From contig DASZCR010000041.1 in the NCBI GenBank assembly GCA_035942915.1, positions 1-28,320 on the forward strand: DNA of 28,320 bases. Reading direction: 5' to 3'. Both the position numbers and the translations under genes were made by a program. The notes beneath the pieces were generated by a model, which made no database searches, was not told the DNA's origin, and saw only the letters and a list, made by a program, of their open reading frames with translations. Every line of letters begins with the position of its first letter. Position 1 is the stretch's first letter. Source of the stretch: DASZCR01 sp035942915. GTDB lineage: Bacteria > Acidobacteriota > Blastocatellia > Pyrinomonadales > Pyrinomonadaceae. Below, in pieces: positions 22,334 through 28,320 of the stretch.

Positions 22334-23608
22334 TCAGGGTTTGCGGGCGGGCGTCGTGTTGGTGGTGCTGCCGCCTTCGCGTGGGGCTGTGTATCCGGCG
22401 CGTGTGATGGCGATGCGTTTGTCGCGGCCGGGCGCGTCGGCGACGGCCACACGAACGGCGCGGAAAGAGCCGTCGCGCCGCTTGTTGGTCGGGTTGTAGC
22501 TGATGACGTACTGCGTGCGCAAGTCCTTCGTAATGTCCTCCGCAATCTGCGGCAACTCGGAGAGAGACGTGGGATAGAAGGCGCGCCCTCCCGTCTCTTT
22601 GGCGAGGCGGTCGAGCAGTTGGACGGCGCGCGAACGCTGCGACTTGCGGATGAAGCCGCCCTCGCGGTCGAGTTCGTTGACGAAGCCGATGACGTAAATC
22701 TGCACGTCCTCTTCGCGCAGGCGCTCGAAGAGCTGCTCCTGTTTGTAGAAGCTGTTGCGGTCTTCGCCGTCGGTGACGAGGATGAGCGCGCGGCGTCGCT
22801 TGTCTTCGAGGTCGTTGCCCTTCTTGTGCGCGGCGGCGTGCTCGGCCGAGAGATAGACGGCATCGAGGATGGCCGTCTGCCCGCCTTCGACGAAGAGGTC
22901 GTCGAGCGCGTCGTTCAAGTCCTGCTTGTTGGCCGTCCAGTCCTGCATGACCTTGATTTCGTCGCTGCTGACGAAGCGGACGAGGAAGGTTTCGTCGCCG
23001 GGACGGTTGCTGTTAATGATGGTCTTGCTGGCGTCGATGACCTGATTAATCTGGTTGCGAAGGCTGCCGGAGTTGTCGATGACGATGCCGTAGCTGATGG
23101 GAACTTCGGCCTTCGTAAACGACTCGACGGTTTGCGGCACGCCGTCCTCGAAGACGCGGAACTCCTCCTGCCGCACGTCGTTGACGGGACGGTTGAGACG
23201 GTCAACGACCCGCACGTTGAGCTTAATCTCGCTGGTATCGACGGTGACGACCTCGTCCTCGTCTACGGTCTGCCCTTCGCCCTCCGGCGTCGGCTGCGCG
23301 GCCGGGTCGCCCTGCCGGTAGCCGGGCGTGGTCTGAAGTTTGGGCGTCGCCTGCTGCTGCTGCTGCGTTTGCTGCTGTTGCTGCTGTTGCTGCGGCGAGG
23401 CGGCAGGCGTCGGCGTCGGTTGGACGGCGCGTGTGCTTGAAGGCGTCTGAGTCGTGTTGACGGTGCGCGGTCGTCCCGACGCAGACTGTTGCTGTTGGCG
23501 CGCAGGCGTCGCAGCCGGGAAGCAGGCGGCGACGAGGGCAAACAGGAGCGCGGCGAGCGGCAGTGCGCGCGCGGGCGTGTAGGACGGACGAGCCTGTTGA
23601 CGTTGCAT
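22334..23608 (-). CDS. Secreted VWA-domain protein of the acidobacterial type, possible lipoprotein, with poly-Gln tract
   Basis: This is a 424-residue protein. The N-terminal hydrophobic segment ends LVAACF; Cys29 fits a loose lipobox. Residues 35-115 are low complexity, including QQQQQQQQTQQQQQ (73-86). Residues about 120-165 form a beta region (EIKLNVRVVDRLNRPVNDV, then EFRVFEDGVPQTV) typical of the acidobacterial VWFA-related family. The VWA domain has a complete metal-binding MIDAS: DNSGS (Asp178, Ser180, Ser182), Thr245 and Asp280. VWA domains bind protein partners through this metal site. The ligand is unknown. It shares its architecture with the next minus-strand gene upstream, so the two are likely paralogues from duplication. 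Confidence 0.9.
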   Translation of the reverse strand: MQRQQARPSYTPARALPLAALLFALVAACFPAATPARQQQQSASGRPRTVNTTQTPSSTRAVQPTPTPAASPQQQQQQQQTQQQQQATPKLQTTPGYRQGDPAAQPTPEGEGQTVDEDEVVTVDTSEIKLNVRVVDRLNRPVNDVRQEEFRVFEDGVPQTVESFTKAEVPISYGIVIDNSGSLRNQINQVIDASKTIINSNRPGDETFLVRFVSSDEIKVMQDWTANKQDLNDALDDLFVEGGQTAILDAVYLSAEHAAAHKKGNDLEDKRRRALILVTDGEDRNSFYKQEQLFERLREEDVQIYVIGFVNELDREGGFIRKSQRSRAVQLLDRLAKETGGRAFYPTSLSELPQIAEDITKDLRTQYVISYNPTNKRRDGSFRAVRVAVADAPGRDKRIAITRAGYTAPREGGSTTNTTPARKP

Positions 23609-23629
23609 CTTCGTGTCTGAACCTCAGAG

Positions 23630-23705
23630 AAAAACTACAAGCGCCCCGCGATGGCCGTGCCCTTCCCGTCTCGTGCGACGAAGGAGGGAGGTGGCGGGGC
23701 GCTTG
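23630..23705 (-). promoter_or_regulatory. Hairpin plus U-run in the leader of the first VWA gene
   Basis: CAAGCGCCCCGC (23638-23649) and its complement (23694-23705) close a 12-bp GC stem around 44 nt. On the minus strand it is followed by TAG and five T (23634-23630). The U-run ends 21 nt before the ATG of the VWA gene. It could terminate transcripts from upstream or attenuate this gene. There is no gene in 23609-23878. Confidence 0.55.
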
Positions 23706-23787
23706 CGGGTTTTCGAGACGCCCCACGGTCGGGGCGGCCTCGGCGCGGCTGGGGCATCCTCATGGCGCGCGACTGTCGGAACTTCTG

Positions 23788-23826
23788 AAAACCTGCGCCC
23801 GGCACGCCTTATTCGGTCGGGCGCAG
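23788..23826 (-). terminator. Terminator after the second VWA gene
   Basis: On the minus strand CTGCGCCCG (23826-23818) pairs with CGGGCGCAG (23801-23793), a 9-bp GC-rich stem with a 16-nt loop. A four-T run (23791-23788) follows one base later. It is 52 nt past the stop at 23879. Confidence 0.6.
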
Positions 23827-23878
23827 GCGCACTGGAAAAGAGATGCCCGGCCGTGCCCTGCGCGTTGCCAGCCGACGT

Positions 23879-25081
23879 TCAGCGCGGCGTGGTGACGGCG
23901 TAATAGCCCTCTTTGCTGCGCACGAACAGACGCGACATGCCGCGCGGCGGCTGCACTTTGACCTTCAGCTTGTGCCACTTGCCGTCGTTGGCGAAGTTGG
24001 TCGGGCGATAGCCGATGGAATACTGCGTGCGGAGTTCGAGGGCGATGCGCTCGAAGGTGTCGTTCATCTCCGCGCCCGTCCCCGGAAAGAAGGCTTTGCC
24101 GCCGGAGACGCCGGCCAGCTCTTCGAGGATGGCGCGACCGGCGAAGCCGAGCGTGCCGGAATCGTGCGCGTTGACGATGCCGATGGCGTAGATAATCACG
24201 TCGGTCTCTTTCAAGAGCCGTCGCAACTCCGAGAGCGTGTAGCGGGAACTGTTGTCCTGACCGTCGCTGATGAGCAGGACGGCGCGTTTCTGGTGTGTGC
24301 CGCGCGTGACCTTCTCGACGCCGAGATAGGCCGCATCGTAGAGCGCCGTCTGCCCTTTCGTATTCACGAAGGTCAGTTTGTCCATCAGCGCGTCGCTGTC
24401 GCGCGTACGGTCGAGGAGCAGTTGGGCGCGGTTGTTGAAGCCGATGAGAAAATATTCGTCGCCCTGATGGCTGGTTTCGATGAAGCGTGAGAGCGCCTCG
24501 CGTGCGCGGCTGATTTTGTCGCCGCTCATCGAGCCTGACACGTCGAAGATGACGCCGAGGCTGACGGGCGCGTCCTCGTCGCTAAAGAAGGTAATCTGCT
24601 GCTCCTGCTTGTCGTCGTAGATGGTGAAAGCCTTCTGGCTGAGTCCGGTCACGAAGCGGCCGTACATGTCTGTGACGGTGACGGTCAGGGTAATCAAATC
24701 CGAGTTGACGATGTAGCGGTCGTCGCCTCCGGCCGTAAGCCTATTGGAGATGTTCGGCAAGGGTAGCTTCGACGTTTTGTCGGCGGCCGGTTTGGCATTC
24801 GACGTTGGGGTCGAGGGCGCGGCCGAGGCCGGAGCCGAAGAGGTGGCGGAAGTGGTCGGCGCGGCGACGTTCGGCTCGACAGAGGCGGGCGCAGAGGTCG
24901 AAGCGGGCGACGGCTGCGGCTCGGTCTTCTGGTCGACGGGGGGCGGCGTTGATTTCTCTTCCGACTGCGGCTGCTGCTGTCGTGCGGACGTCCCGATGCT
25001 GCCCGGCGCGGCGACGAGCGCGACGGTGAAGAAGGAACAGAGCGCGAGCCTGCTAATTCCGATGAGGCGCTGTGCTCTCAT
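23879..25081 (-). CDS. Secreted VWA-domain protein of the acidobacterial type (paralogue)
   Basis: ATG 25081 is chosen: GGAGG seven nt upstream, and a signal peptide (LIGISRLALCSFFTVALVAA) starts there. An in-frame codon at 25309 would add 76 residues of poor quality. The protein has 400 residues. After a Pro/Ser/Ala/Thr-rich segment (about 35-105) comes the same beta region as in the neighbour (DLITLTVTVTDMYGRFVTGL, AFTIYDDKQEQQITFF). A VWA domain follows with intact MIDAS: Asp180-Ser182-Ser184 (FDVSGSMSG), Thr245 and Asp273 (ISDGQDNSS). The C-terminal strand reads LRTQYSIGYRP, against LRTQYVISYNP in the neighbour. The export signal places it in the periplasm or outside. Its partner is unknown. 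Confidence 0.92.
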   Translation of the reverse strand: MRAQRLIGISRLALCSFFTVALVAAPGSIGTSARQQQPQSEEKSTPPPVDQKTEPQPSPASTSAPASVEPNVAAPTTSATSSAPASAAPSTPTSNAKPAADKTSKLPLPNISNRLTAGGDDRYIVNSDLITLTVTVTDMYGRFVTGLSQKAFTIYDDKQEQQITFFSDEDAPVSLGVIFDVSGSMSGDKISRAREALSRFIETSHQGDEYFLIGFNNRAQLLLDRTRDSDALMDKLTFVNTKGQTALYDAAYLGVEKVTRGTHQKRAVLLISDGQDNSSRYTLSELRRLLKETDVIIYAIGIVNAHDSGTLGFAGRAILEELAGVSGGKAFFPGTGAEMNDTFERIALELRTQYSIGYRPTNFANDGKWHKLKVKVQPPRGMSRLFVRSKEGYYAVTTPR

Positions 25082-25391
25082 AAAGACCCTCCTGAACTGC
25101 GCTTGAGTTTCGCTGAAGGTGATAGCGAGAAGTGTACGAATCAGAGAGCCTGTCAGCTCGCCCCTGACTGGAAGGCGAGGCGGCCGACGGCGCGTTGGCG
25201 CAGTCACTTCGCTATTTCGCTTATGCTCGAAACTTAAAAACGGGGACTGGGGAGACTCCGATTTTCGCCAGCATTGTAGGACGAGACGACGCGCCCGCGC
25301 AAGAAACATCTCTGTGGCGACTTTGTCTCAACATTATTTCCGTGCAACTTCCGGGCGCGGCGAGCGTGATAGGCGAAGGGCGGCGGGCGCA
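25082..25391. other. Intergenic region between divergent VWA and GspF genes
   Basis: I see no supported gene here. Short frames on both strands (for example plus 25195-25722) run into the GspF gene in a different frame and lack family features. The region is less GC-rich around 25200-25350 and should hold the VWA promoter, but I found no convincing -35/-10 pair for it. Confidence 0.5.
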
Positions 25392-25400
25392 TGTTATAAT
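25392..25400 (+). promoter_or_regulatory. Extended -10 promoter for the GspF/GspE genes
   Basis: TGTTATAAT (TG at 25392-25393, perfect TATAAT at 25395-25400) is an extended -10 element. The -35 position (GGCGAA) is poor, as expected for extended -10 promoters. The predicted leader to the GspF ATG is about 95 nt. Confidence 0.6.
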
Positions 25401-25501
25401 CTCGCCACTGTCGTTAGTTGGCGGCTCAGGCCCGCGCACGCAGCGCGTCGCAGCTCAAAAAGCGGACGCTCATTTCAAGGTTTTAGACGATTGTAAGAGT
25501 A

Positions 25502-26731
25502 ATGGCCGAGTTCATCTGTCGTTTGGGAACACCTGCGGGAGAGGTCGTGACGCGCACGGTCGAGGCCGCAGGCATGCAGGAGGCGCGGACGCGCCTCGAA
25601 AGCGAAGGCTTTCGCGTCTTCTCCGTCGCCGCGCCGAGGACTTCGGGTGTGGCGGCGCTGACGCGTGGTGGCAAGGCGGGCGCGCACGCTCGCGTCAAGC
25701 CGGGAGACTTTCTGCTCTTTAACCAGCAGTTGGCGTCGATTATCCGCGCCGGTATCCCCATCTTGCAGGCCGTCGCCATGCTCCGGCGGCGTTCGGCCAG
25801 CGCACGCCTGCGCACCGTCCTCGGAGATGTCGAAGACAAGATTCGCGGCGGCATGGCGCTCTCCTCTGCCTTCGCCGCGCAGGGGCCGCTCTTTCCGCGC
25901 ATCTACACGGCGTCGGTGCTGGCGGGCGAACGCTCTGGCGCGCTCGACGAGGTGCTGGCACGCTACGTCGATTACATGCGGCGCGGCGTCGAGATTCGGC
26001 GCAAGATTCGCGGCGCGCTCGCCTACCCGCTCTTCCTGCTCATCGCCTCGTTCGGCATGGTCGCCTTTCTGACCATCTACGTCGTGCCTCGGATGTCGAG
26101 CCTGTTCGAGGGATTCAACAAGGAACTCCCGACCATCACCGTCCTCGTCCTCGGTCTTTCCGACTTCATCGCCAACCACTTCTACTGGCTCGCTCCGCTC
26201 ATCATCGGAGGCGGCGCGGCGCTCATCATCTGGACGCGGACGCCGCCGGGCAAACTGGCCGTTGACCGCCTCTTGCTGCGCCTGCCCATCGTCAGCCCGC
26301 TCCTCAAGCAACTGGCCGTCGCACAGGTGACGCGTTCGCTGGCGACGCTGTTGGCGGGCGGCATCACGCTCGTCGAGTCTTGGGAGATTGCCTCCGAGGC
26401 AATCACGAACAGGGAACTGCGGGCGCGCAGTGCGGCGATTCTACCGATGGTGCGCGAGGGGCGTTCGTTTACGGAAAGTTTGGAGACGGCCGGGTGGATA
26501 CCGGAATTGGCTGTGGACATGATTGGCGTCGGCGAGCGTTCAGGCTCTTTGAGGGAGATGCTTGAGGAGGTCGCCGTCTTCTACGACGCCGAATCGGAGG
26601 TGCGGCTCGAACAGTTGACGACGGTGCTCGAACCTGCGATTCTGCTCGTGATGGGCGGAATCGTCATCACCATCCTTCTGGCGATATATCTGCCAATCAT
26701 CCAGTCCATCTCGAATGTGACCGGGCGTTAG
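25502..26731 (+). CDS. Type IV pilus/type II secretion inner-membrane platform protein (PilC/GspF family)
   Basis: This is a 409-residue protein with two tandem GspF domains: residues about 70-195 (FNQQLASIIRAGIPILQAV) and about 275-398 (VTRSLATLLAGGITLVESWEI, MIGVGERSGSLREMLEEVA). Three hydrophobic helices fit the family: LFLLIASFGMVAFLTIYVVP, the 220-240 region, and the C-terminal VMGGIVITILLAIYLPII. The protein couples the cytosolic ATPase to pseudopilin assembly. The cognate ATPase gene follows 53 nt downstream. The family alone does not separate type IV pili from type II secretion. The start has only a weak TAAGAG upstream. Confidence 0.95.
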   Translation: MAEFICRLGTPAGEVVTRTVEAAGMQEARTRLESEGFRVFSVAAPRTSGVAALTRGGKAGAHARVKPGDFLLFNQQLASIIRAGIPILQAVAMLRRRSASARLRTVLGDVEDKIRGGMALSSAFAAQGPLFPRIYTASVLAGERSGALDEVLARYVDYMRRGVEIRRKIRGALAYPLFLLIASFGMVAFLTIYVVPRMSSLFEGFNKELPTITVLVLGLSDFIANHFYWLAPLIIGGGAALIIWTRTPPGKLAVDRLLLRLPIVSPLLKQLAVAQVTRSLATLLAGGITLVESWEIASEAITNRELRARSAAILPMVREGRSFTESLETAGWIPELAVDMIGVGERSGSLREMLEEVAVFYDAESEVRLEQLTTVLEPAILLVMGGIVITILLAIYLPIIQSISNVTGR

Positions 26732-26784
26732 AGTACCCCCTTGAGCCATCCCGCACCCCTTCGGCGGCATCAAAGAAACTTCGC

Positions 26785-28320
26785 ATGAGCCAAATATCTG
26801 AAGAGATTCCGATGACCGATGTCGCGCCCGCGCGCGAGGCCGCAGGCGCGTCCGCGCGGCGTTCGACGGGTGCTCTGAGCAATCCTCTCCCGGACGGCAA
26901 CGTCCCGCCCGAAGTGCGCGCGGCCATCGAACTGGCGAACCGTTATCGCCTGCCTTACGTTGACCTGCTGCCGCCCGACGGCGAATCGCCGATTGACTAT
27001 GCAGTGCTCTCGGAGTTGCCCGTCGACCTGATGGTGCGCCACCAGTTCGTGCCCTTGCGGCGCGAGGGACGGCGTCTGCACATCGCGATGGCGAACCCGA
27101 CCGACCTCGAACGCCTCGACGAGATTTCCGGCGCGTTGCGAGCGCGTATCGTTCCGCACGTCGCCACTGCTGGAGCCATCGACGTTGTGCTCAAGAAGGG
27201 CGACGCCACGCAGCGCGTCCTACAGGAAGCGGCCTCCGGCTTTCGCATCTCGCTCGTCAAGGAGACCGAGCACGGCGAGGAGGTCTTAGACCTCGACCGT
27301 CTGGCGACCGACTCCGAGATGTCGCCGATTATCAAACTGGTGGACACCATCGTCTATCAGGCGATGGAATCGCGCGCCTCCGACATCCACATCGAGACGC
27401 GCGACACGGAGGTACAGGTCAAGTACCGCATCGACGGCGCGCTCTACGCTAAGGTTGACCCCATCGACCTCGCCTATCATCAAACTCTGATTTCGCGCAT
27501 CAAGGTCATGTCGGAACTCGACATCGCCGAGCGCCGCGTGCCGCAGGACGGCCGCTTCCGCGTCCGCTACAAGGGCCGCACGGTCGATTTCCGCGTCTCC
27601 ATCATGCCGACCGTGCACGGCGAAGATGCTGTCATCCGTATTCTCGACAAGGAGCAGATTAACGAGGAGTTTCGTGACCTGCGCCTCGATGTGGTCGGCT
27701 TCTCGCCCGACGACCTGAGAAACTTCCGCCGCTACATCGCAGAGCCTTACGGGATGGTGCTCGTCACGGGGCCGACCGGGTCGGGTAAGACGACGACGCT
27801 CTATGCGGCCTTGAACGAGATACGCAACGAGGAAGACAAAATCATCACTATCGAAGACCCTGTCGAGTATCAGTTGCACGGCATCACGCAGATTCCGGTC
27901 AACGAAAAGAAGGGTTTGACGTTCGCACGTGGTCTGCGCTCGATTCTACGCCACGACCCCGACAAAATCATGGTCGGCGAAATCCGCGACACCGAGACGG
28001 CGCAAATCGCCATCCAGTCGGCGCTCACCGGTCACCTCGTCTTCACGACCGTCCACGCCAACAACGTCATCGATGTCATCGGCCGCTTCCTCAACATGGG
28101 AGTCGAGCCTTACAACTTCGTCTCCTCTCTGAACTGCGTGCTCGCCCAACGCCTGATTCGTATGCTCTGCAACGTCTGCCGACGCCCGTATCACCCGTCG
28201 GACGACGAGTTGACCGAATCCGGCCTGCGGGCTGAAGAGCATCGCTCCAAGACCTTTTACATGAGCGTCGGCTGCGATGCCTGCAACCACACGGGCTATC
28301 GCGGCCGGACGGCCATCCAC
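26785..28320 (+). CDS. Type IV pilus/type II secretion assembly ATPase (PilB/GspE family), 3' end beyond right edge
   Basis: The frame from ATG 26785 stays open to the last base: 512 codons with the C-terminus missing. Residues about 40-160 form the N-terminal regulatory (T2SSE_N/MshEN-type) domain. The ATPase core has Walker A GPTGSGKT (329-336), an Asp box near 354-361 (ITIEDPVEY), Walker B with HDPDKIMVGEIRD (390-402), and a His box (GHLVFTTVHANN). The zinc tetracysteine is present as CNVC (462-465) and CDAC (497-500). This motif marks PilB/GspE assembly ATPases and is absent from PilT retraction ATPases. No Shine-Dalgarno sequence is clear before the ATG. It follows the GspF gene in the same operon. 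Confidence 0.95.
   Translation, partial: MSQISEEIPMTDVAPAREAAGASARRSTGALSNPLPDGNVPPEVRAAIELANRYRLPYVDLLPPDGESPIDYAVLSELPVDLMVRHQFVPLRREGRRLHIAMANPTDLERLDEISGALRARIVPHVATAGAIDVVLKKGDATQRVLQEAASGFRISLVKETEHGEEVLDLDRLATDSEMSPIIKLVDTIVYQAMESRASDIHIETRDTEVQVKYRIDGALYAKVDPIDLAYHQTLISRIKVMSELDIAERRVPQDGRFRVRYKGRTVDFRVSIMPTVHGEDAVIRILDKEQINEEFRDLRLDVVGFSPDDLRNFRRYIAEPYGMVLVTGPTGSGKTTTLYAALNEIRNEEDKIITIEDPVEYQLHGITQIPVNEKKGLTFARGLRSILRHDPDKIMVGEIRDTETAQIAIQSALTGHLVFTTVHANNVIDVIGRFLNMGVEPYNFVSSLNCVLAQRLIRMLCNVCRRPYHPSDDELTESGLRAEEHRSKTFYMSVGCDACNHTGYRGRTAIH

Noticed and set aside
22322..23440. 372-codon plus-strand frame opposite the first VWA gene
   Set aside because: The composition is an antisense artefact ending in Leu/Arg runs opposite the poly-Gln tract. 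The minus strand encodes an intact VWA domain.
25195..25722. 175-codon plus-strand frame before and into the GspF gene
   Set aside because: It overlaps the GspF start in another frame and includes the -10 element. No family features.

Overview
The window is GC-rich, gene-dense chromosomal DNA from a Gram-negative (diderm) bacterium. The most likely source is an Acidobacteriota member, perhaps of the Blastocatellia. Evidence: two secreted von Willebrand A proteins of the type abundant in Acidobacteria, a secreted PPC-TPR-CHAT protein, an outer-membrane porin ending in Phe, and type IV pilus/type II secretion genes. The taxon is inferred from gene content only; there is no rRNA gene here.

Layout. 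(1) 1-2824, minus: a large secreted TPR-CHAT protease-like protein, cut by the left edge, divergent from a porin plus small periplasmic binding-protein-like gene (3233-5505). (2) 5629-7964, plus: M61 metallopeptidase with PDZ domain, then a small two-helix membrane protein. (3) 7987-11603, minus: lipid/diacylglycerol kinase, guaB (IMP dehydrogenase) and a RodZ-like membrane HTH protein. (4) 11793-17873, plus: a seven-gene bacterial microcompartment (BMC) cluster. (5) 17912-20733, minus: OmpR-type response regulator and sensor kinase, then a fatty-acid desaturase. (6) 20971-22238, plus: CorA-type metal transporter and a small membrane protein. (7) 22334-25081, minus: two VWA-domain proteins. 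(8) 25502-28320, plus: GspF/PilC and GspE/PilB, the latter cut by the right edge.

The BMC cluster is the most unusual region. Its order is BMC-H shell protein, CoA-acylating aldehyde dehydrogenase with a 200-residue C-terminal extension, BMC-P vertex protein, ACT-domain protein (UPF0237 type), tail-anchored zinc-ribbon protein, UPF0210/DUF711 protein, and a second BMC-H. UPF0237 and UPF0210 are known as a neighbouring pair outside microcompartments. Here they sit between shell genes, and the ACT protein has an N-terminal amphipathic helix resembling a cargo-targeting peptide. No BMC-T, alcohol dehydrogenase, phosphotransacylase or classical aldehyde-generating signature enzyme is visible. The UPF0210 protein is therefore a candidate core enzyme of a poorly described microcompartment; this is inference.

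Four of the internal gaps of this cluster (before the ALDH, BMC-P, ACT and zinc-ribbon genes) hold a long hairpin built from imperfect GTGATAG-type heptads. Its 3' arm ends 5-14 nt before the next start codon, where a Shine-Dalgarno sequence would be expected. The hairpins lack U-tracts, so they may set expression ratios within the operon rather than terminate it.
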